A stretch of 64,000 nt of DNA, from the NCBI GenBank assembly GCA_964035795.1, contig OZ038320.1, positions 20,354,589 to 20,418,588 of the forward strand. Direction: 5' to 3'. Positions 50,001 through 62,470 of this stretch are shown here, one piece after another. Below the pieces are notes generated by a model. That model was not told where the DNA came from and did not search any database. It saw only the letters and a program-made list of their open reading frames with translations. The position numbers and the translations under genes are program-made. Numbering within the stretch: the first letter of the stretch is position 1; each line of letters opens with the position of its first letter. This stretch comes from Pterobdella sp. o SKG-2022. Lineage: Eukaryota > Annelida > Clitellata > Hirudinida > Piscicolidae.

Positions 50001-53000
50001 TTTGATAAGGTGATACTTAACAGTGTTTCACTGGATGTAGATATCATCAAAAACTGCACCGGGAGCTTAGCACTATTTCACTTCTTCAAAAGTAACAATA
50101 ACAGCCTCAGATCATTTTCACATGCACGCATTTCAGCGAAGATCAGTGCTGAAGTCAAAATAATTTTCAATAAAAGGAAATATCAACGAGTTTATTTTTA
50201 AGAATGATGTTCTCGACATTCCATTTTTCTCAGTGTGGTCGTGTATATCGAATAAAACTATCGATACCTTTCGTTAATTCATCACATTTCCACTCGCAAA
50301 CACGTCATTAAAGAATTGATGAGAGTGTGAAAAAATTGAATTCTCAAATATTTTTGGTGTTATAATTTCATTAGATAATCGGTATTAGAGTCATAAGCTA
50401 GAGATACATGTTTTTTCAAAAAACACATCAACTCAAAAGAGTCTTTTCGAATAATATTCAAAAGGCACATGAGCTGTCAAAAGAAATTCGGGAAATGCAC
50501 GAAAAGCAATGAATTCTAAAAATGTAACTCAAACAGAATCTAGAAGATGTTGGCATAACAGATGGGCAAGAAATGAATGGACAAAAGAATGACGTGTGCT
50601 TGTTGTCTGTTCAGTTTTTGAATTAAAATTTTTACATTTTTTCATGCCTCAAATCATGGCCAATTTTTTTAAAATTCTTCAGACCATTAGTGAAAACGCG
50701 ATCCTTGTTTGAAGCAAAAATAATTTCAACAGAATTCAATAAAACCTGTATGTTTTTTGAAAATTGAAGCTTCTTCATCAAGTATTTTAGTCTCATTTGT
50801 ATCTTCTTGCGGATGGTTGGTTGTAACAATGGTTTTCTTTTGTTTTATTAATGCTCTTTGTGTACGCTCAATTATGTTTGTTCATTATTTATTTTTTATG
50901 CCATCATAAGGCATTATGTTGAAAGTGTATTTCGAACTATTTGGTGCCAAATTCTCAAAGTGTTTAATACTCGGATTTCTATATCAATGGTGATTTCAAC
51001 TTATTCAAAATTTTTTGCCTAAAAACCAAGTATGAAACCTTTTCAACTTTTAAATTAATCTTCAAGAACATGCCAAAAGAACTTACTCTTATGAAGTCTA
51101 CCTAGATGGTTTGTTCTGAAGATTAATAGAATAATATAAACAAAAAATAGTAATTTAAAAAAACATGTTAAAACCCATAAATAAAAGATACAAAACTCAG
51201 AAAGTTTGAGCACAAGATCGTATTTAAACGGTTTCTCTCATGTCTGTATTCGTACCTGCAGCTTCAAGCATATATACACGTAACAGGATTATATTATTAT
51301 CTTTATTGCACGTTTATCGTTCTTTAGGTAATTTATTTTAATGAACTTTATATATTTATCTTTTTGCATACATATTTTTTGATGTAAATAATCTTTTATG
51401 CCTGATCATCCATTTTCTTATTGAGAAATAATTTAAAAAATCTTACCAAGCAGATTTTAAGCTACGTAGATTCTTATTTTAAAAAACTTTCAAAAAATAA
51501 AAATTACAGAATAATGAAGGTTTTTATGTATAGTTATGATATATTTCCTTCTTGACTTTTGAAGGAATAGTTTAAAAGGTAGTTTTACGACAGAACTTGG
51601 GGCAATTTATTTCTTCTATCACGCAACAGTGTTTGAATTGAAATAAATAATTTAAATTCTTTTTGAGTTTGCTTAAGTGGTTTCAAAACATTGTTTGCTT
51701 ATAAAAAAAATTATTTGTAATTCATAGAAAAATTTTCATTTAAATCTAATTTGGCAAACTTATAAAAAACTGATCTGAAGTTTTGTCTTACTTCTTTGAA
51801 CTTGAAATCAAACTTTCAACTGAAAATAAATTTTTTATTACGGTAATTTTTTTAAAATTTAATTACCCATTGACATGAGGCTAACCTCCTTCTCATCACC
51901 AAGTCATTATCATCACCTCCCATTTCCATTTCATTGTGCACGGTTATAAATTATTCATTCAGCCATGTAGTCAATTTCTATTCATATATACCATCTATAT
52001 GTTAAAAATTATTTTTAAAATATGAATTTGACTAATAAAAAATTTTAGCTTTCTATAAAAATTCACAAAAAATGCCAGAGGGTGTTTCACGATCTTACTC
52101 TCGAAATGTAAGGGTCAAAGAAAAAATTTTTTTTAAATGATAAGTTATTTTTCAAACAATATAGTGAATTGCTCTTTAAAAATCACAAAAAGGTGGTTCT
52201 TCAATTTATGCTTGTTGTGTGCAAATTCAAAAAAAAATTGAATAATGAAATGAGCCAAAAAAATTGAATTATAAAAAATTATATTTAATTGAATAACATA
52301 CCTAGTAGATAGATTGAAAAATTCGTTTTCCCAGTTTTCATATTGAATCTTCTGCTTCTAAAAAAGTTCTTTCCAGTAATGAAACATAAAAAATGACAAT
52401 TGGTTCAAAAATTCTTTGCATTTTATATTTATCACGTTTCAGAGCTGCGTGTAATTGAATAAAAATGTCTTCATTCAGAAACAATTAAGCTAAAACGTCA
52501 AGCCATCTAATGATTTCTAGTAATTTCAAATAGATTTATTTTTCGTTAAAATTTTCTAATTTTGTATAATAATAAGTTTAAGTTTTTATAATTATTTTAT
52601 CAATCTCTCAACTGAATGCAAGTAAAAAACTCTGTCTCAAATTCAAAAATTTGAAAAAAAACAAACTCAAAGCAAAAATCTCTTCAAGTCTTCATAGATC
52701 GTAAAATAAAATTTTCAATTACATATCAATATCAGACTTCAAAAAAAACTTTGAAAACTTTCGGATGAAAGTTCACGGATTCAACACAACTTAAAGCTTA
52801 CACGCAGTCTCAACCCTCCATTAAATAAGCCGACAGACTCTTGCATTTGTGCATTCATATGAAAATGCAATGGGGACTATGTATACAAAATAAACATAAC
52901 GCAATTGCATTATAAATTCAAATTTAAGAATACTACATAACAATAACGTAAATATTTAATAAATTTTTTATATGCCATCAATGTTTTCGAAAATTTTAGC

Positions 53001-54856
53001 TTTTCGCTTGGAATATAATATGAAGTATTTCTTGTATCTTTGTAGTTTCTACCAAGTTTTTGTTCAAAAAAAATAATTGATAAATTTTAATATAAATTTT
53101 TATTCATTTAAACAGCAATAAAATGAATTCCAGCTTTTTACAACAGATTAATGGAAGGTCAAGAGTTATAAGGTTGTGGAGGTTTGTGGGTAACACCAGG
53201 CGGATAACTTGATTAACTTAGTAATTCTTTTATTTATTTTCAATTAAACTTTAACTCATTCGAATTGAAAATAATTAAATATACTTGATTTCATATTGTT
53301 GAAGTATTCATTTCAAAAACATTTAATTTTTATAATAAAAAATTTATACCATCGAATTTCAAAGAAAAAACCGACATTTTTTTAAATTTAGTTTTCCAAT
53401 TGTTCGTTGGGTATTTTATGTCATTTTGGAAGTTTTGCTTTAAATATTTTCTTTTCATTTTGTCTGATTAAACCCGTAAGTGGTTATAAAACTAAATTCA
53501 AGTGAAGCATAAATGCGTAATCTTGGTTATCTCTTTTAAGTTCTTTGGGAGGAAAGCAGGGAGAGGTCGTATGAGCAAGTGTGGTTAGTTTAAATATCAT
53601 CTTTTATTCTCTCTTCTTTGAGTTTACATATTATATATCATTTTTGGTTGTATTCATAATATTTTTCATAGAATGAATAATTAACAGATGCGGAATGTGG
53701 AAAGCTTTTTGATTTATTTCCTATGGTGCCGACAATATATTATTCAAATTAAATTAGAAAAGTCCATGTTAAACTAATTTGATATATTTTATGAAATGAA
53801 GTGAATTAATATACTACAACTCAGTTATCCTTAAGAAAATATTTAAATTCTTCAAGGTTTGAAGGTTAAATTTTTGAAACTGAAGTATCTTCCATAAATT
53901 GAAAAAAGTGGTAAGTTTCTTCAGAATTTATTTTTCACTAACTTTTTCAACTGACTAATGAAGTATTATCATTTGAATTTGAAAACTTCGATATGTTTTT
54001 AAAAGTAAGATTGCTGTTTTTTACCCAAAAAACTAAACTTCTCTAAGTTAAGTGGGCGTTCAGAACTAAGAACTTTAAACATTTTTCTTTGAAACATTTA
54101 TTTCGAAAGGAAGTTAATAATGACGTTTTGTTGAAAATTTTAAATATAGCATAAGGTGTTAAAAACAAATGATATTTTTGGCATGCAGATGTATTTAAAT
54201 TGAATAAGACTTTCAGACAGACTCAAAAATTTTCCAAGCCACCTTCTTTTGTTTGAACTTATGAGAACTAATTGAGAAATTATTCAGCAAACATTTTTTC
54301 TCGAAGTTAACTAGCAAAGATTTTCAAAAAACTATTCGAAAACGAAACCTTAGGGAGATATTTAACCGAGTTTTAGAACAATTTGTTATTTTTTTAAGTT
54401 TCAAAAAACAATGAGACATAATTTCATAATAGTATTAAACGTTTTTTTGAAGTTGAAAAAAAGTATTTGTGACAAAAATTTTTAATAAAACAATTAAGGA
54501 TATCTATGTCGGCTGAATAATGTTCAAAACTTATTCAGTTTATTTTCATTAAATAAAAAAATTCTATTTTAAAGATTGAAATTGAGACAAGAAAATTATT
54601 TTCAAATAATAGAACTTTTGTTAATCCGATCAAATCTTAAATTCAAAAATAAAAAAATTAAAAATTAATTTGAAGTTTTTTTTTATTTTTCATAAGAATA
54701 TTACACAAAAAAACATAAAAAAAAACTAAAGTTTATTAAAATAAAGTTTTTTATTGAAGAAATCTGCTTAACTATTCAAAAAATTCGAACAAAAAAGTCA
54801 TTATTCATATCTAAAGTTACTCTAACTTAAATTAAATAACGACATTAAGCTAGCAT
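41072..54856. other. gene-poor AT-rich region upstream of the netrin receptor
   Basis: No coding exon is supported in about 13.8 kb. It presumably includes the promoter and any 5' UTR exons of the netrin receptor. One GC-richer block at 43000-43100 is listed separately. Short open frames such as 48907-49089 and 50010-50201 have no recognisable motif. Confidence 0.55.
43000..43105. other. unidentified GC-richer island
   Basis: A sharp local rise in GC with stops sparse on both strands. A plus-strand frame from ATG 43006 runs 48 codons; a minus-strand frame reads RDCLEGTQGCF then LPLLASIMLH. Neither resembles a family I know, and no splice pattern stands out. It could be a small exon, a 5' UTR exon of the netrin receptor, or a conserved regulatory block. 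Confidence 0.25.
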
Positions 54857-56954
54857 TCAACAAAATGAACTATAAAACACTCCATTCACAGTCTTTGCCA
54901 ATCCCTGGTACAACGGTGTAGAGGGTTTTGCATAAGAGGGTGCTTGGCGAGGGAATGAAAGGGACTCACAATTGTCATGCAACCAGGTCTTATCTGTGTG
55001 TGAAAATAATTTCAGTTTTTCTAATTTTATTCATAATGTTTTCTGTTGAAACAGATTTTTGTTTTTGATTCATCATTCTAAAAACTTGCAGCTGTTCAAA
55101 CCTTAACTATTGAGAAAAAATACTGAAGTTCAAAATTTATGATTCATGCAAGTAACCTACAACCTTCCATACAGGATTCATGTAGTTTGGCTGATTGAAA
55201 GCAGCGATTGACGTATTGTTGCTGGTATGTTTGAGGTGATTGACAAAGTTGTGGGCCTTTATCTTTGTGGGTTTGCGAAGAACTAAAGATTCTATGTTAT
55301 ATTTTTTATATTTCATCCATTCTAATTCTGTCTTCATAGTATTGTAAATTTTTTCGTCGTCATAATATGAATGCATGGCTTTAACTAAGAGATTTTTATT
55401 GATTCCTAAAACCTGTGTGAGACCTTTGAAATGGCTACATGAAAGACGAATTACTAAGCTATCTCTGCTCACAAGACAAAAGCGTTTAGTGGATTTTCGG
55501 TCATCAGGAAGACTCAACTTCAATTTTTCATCAGCGATATTATCCAAGCCATAACATTCACCTTGACAAAGTGTTCTCATTCTCAAATAGATTGGTTTAT
55601 TTTGTATCTCAACGTAGGAGACTACAGAATGTTTTTTATCCAAAAAATCTCTAGGCAATTTGTAAAATGACTCTTGTGTAGCTAACTCTGTATCTATGAT
55701 ATTTTCTTTACATTTACCTTTTAATAAATTTTTATTTTGAATAGTTGTTTTAACACTCGGTTCTAAAAATTTAGAAAATTTTTGTTTGACTTCTTCGAGA
55801 TTATTATTTTTTTTTTCTATTGTTTTTTTGAACTCTTCTATATTAGCCACCTTAACTACATCAATTTTCCCTCTTAAAATAAACCAAATCAAATCTAATT
55901 CTTCGTCAAATTTATCTTGTAATATTAAAGTGCCACTAGGGTAATGGTCGGTGTAGCTGAGACTAGCTATGTCGTAGATGGCGTTGTCGGACCAATCTTC
56001 CAAAGGTGGCCAATTTCTAAAAAAATGAAATCGTTCTTCCAATTTTTTTTTCTCTACTTCATGAATTTTTTCACGCATATAGACTGATTTATCTGTAGTA
56101 AGAAACTCACAATCAGTTAAACATACACAATGGGAAGATTTGAGGGTATGTCCTATACATGATCCCCTTCCTAACGAAATAGTTTTTTTGATGGATCCAA
56201 TCGAATCTTCTGAATCAACGACCACGCTGACAATTCCAGAAAAAATAAAATAAACTCTTATAGGATTTCGGTTTCTTGCTGTCAAAACTCGTTTTGATTC
56301 ACATTTAAAATATTTCAAATTTTTCGCTAGAGCCATTCTAAGTTCGTGTGAGTAGTTATTTTGAAAAACAGGCAAATCCATCATTAGCCAATAAATTGCC
56401 ATGATATCTTCTTGGGTTCTCAAATTTTCATTTTTTAGCATAATTTTCACAGCTTCAGCTGGAACAGAAATTTTTTTAGTAGCTGCATAGTCCTTGTAGT
56501 TGTAATTAACGTTCATTGCGTTTGAATCTATACCAAGATCCGTAATATTCACAGCTGTTCTGTACTGATCCATGATGTTTCGATACGTCAAACGTTCTAA
56601 CATACAGCCTCGTTTCTGCATAGCTCCATAAACTCCCAGCATCAATGACACGAGCCTCACCAGCTCCAACCATATCATTTCAACGGGTTGGGATCTAAAT
56701 TGAACTAAGCGATTGTAACAATTAACTAATGATTTGGGATCTTGTTTGGGGATTTTTGATGGTTTAGCATGTTCTAGTCTTCTTCGGTTTTTATACCAAC
56801 ATATTTGTTGCAAAAACTTGATATTATCTTGTAGAAAAGAGTCTGTTAGTTTTCTGAAAGCCAGTACTTTTTTACGTCTTTCATCAATCGAATTCTTAAA
56901 CTTACAAAGCAACTCTTTTCTTTTAAGTACTTTACTTTTTTCATTTGTATTCAT
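54857..56954 (-). CDS. CNBD2: CNBD2-like cyclic nucleotide-binding domain protein, two exons
   Basis: Exon 1 is 55157-56954 and exon 2 is 54857-54993. The intron has GT...CACACAG borders, phases match, and the total is 1935 nt (644 residues). A basic N-terminal helical region (1-190) is followed by a first cyclic nucleotide-binding (CNB) beta-roll at about 190-300 (YFIFSGIVSVVVDSEDS, LGRGSCIGH), the linker EERFHFFRNWPPLEDWSDNAI, and a second roll at about 325-560 with a Lys-rich insert (LIWFILRGKIDVVKV, LCQGECYGLD). The wording follows mammalian CNBD2 (CRIS), a cAMP-binding protein of spermatogenic cells. The phosphate-binding cassette is degenerate here. Exon 2 adds about 45 residues beginning DKTWLHDNCESLSFPRQ. 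A TTTATT (AATAAA on the minus strand) lies at 54750-54755. It diverges from the NSUN7-like gene. Confidence 0.78.
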
Positions 56955-57376
56955 TTTATTAGATTTTCATTAATAAAAAACTAAATTTGAATTTAATTCA
57001 ATCGAAATTATTGACGTTGTATGCAATAAAAACTCGTTTATTATTTAAAAGTAAACGTATGACGAATAAATTTTACTGATAACTCTCTATTTTCACATTT
57101 TATACAATTAGAATAATTTTGACACATATATTTTTTTTAAGTTTTTGATTTTGGTAAAGTAATTTTTAGTTTTAGCAAAAAACGCTTACTGCATAAATGA
57201 ATATAAAATGTCTTAACTAAAGTCAGAATAAAGATATTGACCATCAAAGTTTTCCTTGTTTTGATTACAATTTTGAAATTAAATTTGATAAAATATTCTA
57301 GCAAAAAATGAATAATATTTATTATAATAATAATAATTATTATTATTATTTAATAATAATAATAATAATAATAATA

Positions 57377-57415
<39 letters not shown>

Positions 57416-58302
57416 AATTAGTTTATTTAGCAAGAACTAGCTTATCTGAATTTATAGTTATATTATTAAAAATGAACGATTCTAATTATTTTTTTGGCGT
57501 AAAAATCAAAAATAAATAATTAAAAAAAATTCCCACTTTTTACATAAGAGTATACCAGTTTCCTTTTATATTTTCTATTTATATATGTTTTTACATGAAA
57601 AATTATAGTTTTCATTTTTTTTAAAAGCATGGAATAAATTTTTCATTTCATCTCACAGAAAGCTGAGCATATTTCTTAATTCTTTCACACTTTAAAGCTA
57701 AGAAATTCAAAAAAATTTATTTACGGTTTAACGAAATCTTCATTTTACCGGTTTATTGAAAACCAGGATATTACTGGTACTCAAAGATGTTTTGATCATC
57801 AGAACATTTCTTTAAGGAAATATATTTAAGCCAGTTCACATTCTATGTTGAACTAAGATTAAAAATTTTATTCTTTTTATTTAAAATCTTAAGCGTGATT
57901 TTGAAAACAAAGATATAATGAATGAAAAGAATTTTGGTATGATTTATAAATAACAACTAAATACATCCTAAATAATTTGTAGGTGTCTTAGTCGATCCCC
58001 AGTCATCCGAAATTGGAAGTTTGATAGCGCAATAAGAATATAATAAAAAAATAAAATAATACTATCTTTCTTATTGATTGAAATTTTTTCATCAAGGTGT
58101 TAATTATAATTTTCATATGAAAGGCAATTAAGTTTTTGATTTGGCTCATCAATAATTAGTACTAGTACTTTGCTTTGGAAGAGCTCCAAGGTTAGTAGGT
58201 GCTAGATATTATGTTGGAATGTAATAAGATTATTTGTAGATGAGAATCAAATATAAGAAGCTACTTCTTTTTCTGAAGTTTTTCGTGGCGTTTTGTTTCG
58301 AT
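56955..58302. promoter_or_regulatory. shared intergenic region between divergent CNBD2-like and NSUN7-like genes
   Basis: The two start codons face away from each other across about 1.35 kb. No coding sequence was found. The region holds a palindromic AAT/ATT trinucleotide repeat and is otherwise AT-rich. A shared or bidirectional promoter is an inference from the orientation only. Confidence 0.4.
57308..57418. repeat. palindromic (AAT)n/(ATT)n trinucleotide repeat
   Basis: Runs of AAT switch to ATT twice within about 110 bp, so each pair of blocks can fold back on itself as a perfect hairpin. It lies about 350 bp upstream of the CNBD2-like ATG and 890 bp upstream of the NSUN7-like ATG. Confidence 0.95.
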
Positions 58303-61300
58303 ATGGATGCAGACCAAGATGAGCAGGTCAAAAAGATTCCATTCTTTTCAATGAATAATCACCAACACATCATAAAGCCTTTCTTTTGCCTTCCTGAAAA
58401 TAAAGATAGCCGTCTTTACAAGACCAATATTAAACCTTTTTTTCTTGCATTGGTAATGTATTATAATGATAAATTTCAATACGTATTTTCTATTTTAATG
58501 TTGACATCAGCCGTGCAAATACAACCACGACACATACAAGTTGGCTTCAAAAATTTATCGAGCTATTAATTTAAGCAAAGAAGTGAAACGAAAAGAAATT
58601 GAAGAAGAAGAAAATCGTGAACGTAAAACTAGTGCTAAAAAATCGAGTAAAGAGAAGAATCGAAAAGTTTTAAAAATAGGCAGTCAAAATGCCATCAATG
58701 AGAAAACAGATAAATCAAACGGAAATGATAGAAAAAAGCTTAATGAACTTAACAATGTGAAAAGTGATGTAAGTAAAATTATTGCAAAAGAAAACTCTCT
58801 TGATATGGACCATTCGACAAAAAGCAACGGTAAAGATGGGAACGTTGGCGACGACAATGAGTTTGAAGGGTCGGAAAATGACAAAAGATTATCTTTCAGA
58901 CTTGTTTTCCAAACTCTTAAATGTATGATTAACATTTTTCAATTGGTAAAAAAATATGTAACCATAAAATTAATGTTAAATGTAATAAAATATTGAAATA
59001 GTTTATCGTTTTAGACGAGAAGTATTTGAATACCATGATAACAACATCTCGGTTTTTCAAGCACTGCCCTGAAGTGACAACAATTTCAATAGATTACTTT
59101 TAAAATATTGCTATCAATAAAATAAGTTTGTGAAAGATGAAATATATTGAATGTATTGAACTCAAGTTCAAAGACATGCAAGCGGAGGTGATGTTGGTAG
59201 CTTGTGACTATGTCAACAGAGATTTCCAAAAGCGTTTGGAAAAAAATTCCAATGAGACTTTTAATCATATTGAAGATTGCATTATAAAACACAGGTCGAA
59301 ACTCGCATCAGCTCTTGCTAAGTGAGTAACACATGACAAATAAACATACTACTGAATTTTGAAACTTGCTTACATATTCTTAGTATATAAAAATCAACTT
59401 ATTTAGCGATTACTACAAATCGTTTCGCATTTGAATATATAATTAGCTCATAACAAAATTAAATTAATTCATTTTGAAATGAAGCGTACAGTAAATTGAA
59501 GTAGTTCAAAAATATATGAGAAAAAGAACTAAAGTATATCCAGAATAGAGTAATTTATATTTTTTTAGACCAGCATCAAAAAACCAGCATGTTAGAAACA
59601 CTTACGTATGAAATTCTCATTAAAAACCCTTTAGGTGTCGTATTACAGGAAGCGTGTTAAGCTTGGATTCTTTCTTGCCATTGTCTGTTAGGAATAATGA
59701 CAAAATTGCTGCTGAATACTTCGTGTCTTTTTGGGTGAATTCTTTCAAAACTGAGTTTAGTCATCTTTACTTTTTGTGAATCATAAAAACACGAATATTT
59801 GAATTTTTTATTTTGACGAAGCTTTTTAATATACTCTATATCATCATCAAACAACTAATATTTATTTTTTTATTTTCTCTCTCATTTTTGTTTTGAATTT
59901 ATTTTTAAATTTCTTTATTTACTCAAAAAAATATAAAAATTTAAAAACTTATCTTTTATTCATAAACTATAATTTGTTCCAGCATAAAAACTCTGAAAAT
60001 AAATCTTTCGAAAGAGGGGTACGTTGAATTGAAAAATTGTAAGGTTAGAAATGTAGCAAGTTCTAATGAAGAAATTATCAACTTAAAAGATTCAAGCAAA
60101 GATCAAAAGGAAAATGTAGGAAGTAAGAATATAAAATCAAAAGTTTGATTCATAATAATAAGCAATGAAACATAATAAACTAATGAAGAAAGCGAAAAAG
60201 TATTTTTGAGAAAAAACAATTACATAGTGGATGACCACTGCGAAGATGTGATATTTTTTCATTCGAACCAACTCAACTCTTTAGAAAAGAGTGATCTTAT
60301 TAAACTAAAACACCTAGTTATGCAAGTATCAATTTATTTTTTTTTTATATTTTGTGTTTTAAAAAACAAATTATGAAAAATTATAAAAGAAATTGCTTCT
60401 CATTATTGATTTCCTATTTCATTGGCTTTCCTCTAGGACAAATCGAGTTCAATTGGTCTGAAAACATTGCACTCAGTGATGGGCGATGATGACGATGTGG
60501 TTTTTCTCAATGTTGACATGGCCATCTCGGCAGCTCATCTCGCTTCATACATCCATGCGTCTTCATTATCAAAACCCCCCACAATTACTCTTTTGGACCT
60601 CTCATCGCCTCCAACCAAACAAACTATGCAAAAGCCTTCATGTTATCAACAAGCATCGACAACCCAACCAAAAACACCCGTTTCTCCAATTTCTTCTTTG
60701 TCTACTTCTGTTATCTACGCCTTTGGTGTCACTTCTGAAAAACAGATTCAACAATGTCAGACTAATCTTTATCGCTTGGGCGTTTCGAGTAATGTTGTTC
60801 ATATTTTGAATATAAGTATAAAGTTTTTGAATTATAAATTCTAGTATAAAAACTACATTCCTCAAGAACAAGTAGAAATAATGACGCAAAACTTTTTGAA
60901 TGTTAATTATGAAGAAGAGCCATTCAAAAATGTCAAGGTAAATGTTCACATGTGAATCAATTTGTGTGGATTGAAGCCTTTGTTATGACCGTATTATGTC
61001 ATAGGTGATATATTATAATGCATTGTGTACAAAAAGTGGTATAGTTGATCCTGTCAGTTTCATCGTTTCTGAAGGTTTAGGTAATCTACAATATAAATGG
61101 AATTGAATATTTCTTCAGTTCATCATTCATTTTCAGATTATGACTTTGAAACATGTGAGTTAAATATACATTCATTAATTGTAAATTCATGAAATAATAC
61201 AAATTCTAATACAATTAGACTCAAGCATATTAAACGATCTATCTGGAGGTTTCACTGATGATAAGAAAAAAGAAAGCATCAAGTTAGCTAATCAGGCTTT

Positions 61301-62409
61301 GATTAACCATGCTCTTATGTGTAAGTGATGTTTTTGAGGAGGCATACATTTCGATAACTTTCACTTTCATAAATATATTTATTCATTATTTAACGACTTA
61401 AAAATTTTCAAACTTTAGTTCCTTCTCTTCAAAGTTTAGTATATTGCACAAGATCAGTTTTTGCAAATGAAAATGAAGATTTCATAAAAGAAGTGGTTGA
61501 GAATTTTAACAATAGCCTTGTGAGCAGTCGACCTTATAAAATAGCGCCGCCATGTATGACCATAATGCTTTATAAACATTGAACTATAGATAAAATATAT
61601 AGAGTAGTAAAAAATTTTCTAAAAAAAATAATATTTTACTTTTATAACGTAAAGGTTTGAAATTCTCTGAAGAAGATATAGACAATGAGTGGCCATTAAA
61701 AGAGAAATATTTGATACTAGATTCTTCAATAACTTCTAGTGCATGCTTCGTTGCTGTCATCAACAGAGAGGTTTTTCCCCTACTCATCATCAAAAGAGTT
61801 TTTGAAGTCTAAAAAAATTATCTAAGTTTTTGCAGCAATTCAATTATTTTCTTTTTTTGGGAATGGGTGTGTAAGTAGCAAGTATAAAAAAAATATCGTT
61901 TGAGTTTTTTTCATTTAAGTAATTTTTGCTTTCTTTTGTGATCAGCTACTATAAAGCTTGCTCCTATTTTGATATAAAGTTTTCATTCATTTCTATTGTC
62001 AAATATTTTTTTTTTATTTTTGTCTATATCATTGAAATTTATTTCTATTCTAGTTTTTGTCAAAATAATTATAGATCTTTCGATAATTTTTAAAATATTA
62101 AACATAGAATAATTAGCTATTAAACAACTCAAAATAAGTTTTTCCTACATCCAACATCAAACCACAATGGTTTGAAAGAATAAATGGGATTACTTAATTA
62201 TACATCTGTGTCAGAGTTTAGCATAGAGTTTAAAACTACATTGAACTCACTTATATAAAAACTTGGTGTTGAAAACTAAGTCAAATTCATAGTCATTACA
62301 CCATAATGCTTTGTTCAAGGCTGAAGATCCTCAAGAAGTGGCCAAAGGTATTCTTGCCAGAGCTGCCGCCAAAGGAATCATTATAAATGAGAAGAAAAAA
62401 AGTAAATGA
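58303..62409 (+). CDS. NSUN7: NSUN7-like protein (NOL1/NOP2/Sun family), 15 coding exons
   Basis: Coding exons: 58303-58452, 58511-58922, 59015-59073, 59188-59321, 59635-59775, 59983-60122, 60189-60325, 60437-60815, 60867-60937, 61005-61074, 61137-61154, 61219-61320, 61419-61553, 61655-61770, 62320-62409. They sum to 2154 nt (717 residues), close to human NSUN7 (718). Landmarks matching NSUN7: KLASALAKCRI, VDDHCEDVIFF, LHSVMGDDDDVVFLN, motif IV region YNALCTKSGIVDPVSF, motif VI region LVYCTRSVFANENE, SSACFVAVINRE and ILARAAAKGI near the end. Low-complexity inserts lie at about residues 70-170 (Lys/Glu-rich) and 430-480 (Ser/Pro/Thr-rich). The catalytic Cys of motif VI is Arg. The family methylates RNA cytosine-5, but NSUN7 is divergent and linked to sperm motility. 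An in-frame ATG at 58240 is the alternative start; 58303 was preferred because the upstream extension is hydrophobic. AATAAA lies at 62465. Confidence 0.92.
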
Positions 62410-62464
62410 AGTTTTTACTCTTTCCTCTCACGAGCTTTCAAAAGCTTCACTATTTTATTGATTG

Positions 62465-62470
62465 AATAAA
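62465..62470 (+). terminator. polyadenylation signal AATAAA for the NSUN7-like gene
   Basis: A canonical AATAAA lies 56 nt after the TGA at 62407-62409, within normal range for cleavage and polyadenylation. Confidence 0.6.

Noticed and set aside
55137..55156. CNBD2-like gene ending at the TAA at 55137 as a single-exon gene or retrogene
   Set aside because: A downstream exon with matching phase and good splice signals explains the 3' end better.
60842..60844. In-frame TAG in the NSUN7-like gene as a pseudogene mark or stop readthrough
   Set aside because: A 51-nt intron with GT and TTCCTCAAG borders removes it and keeps all phases.
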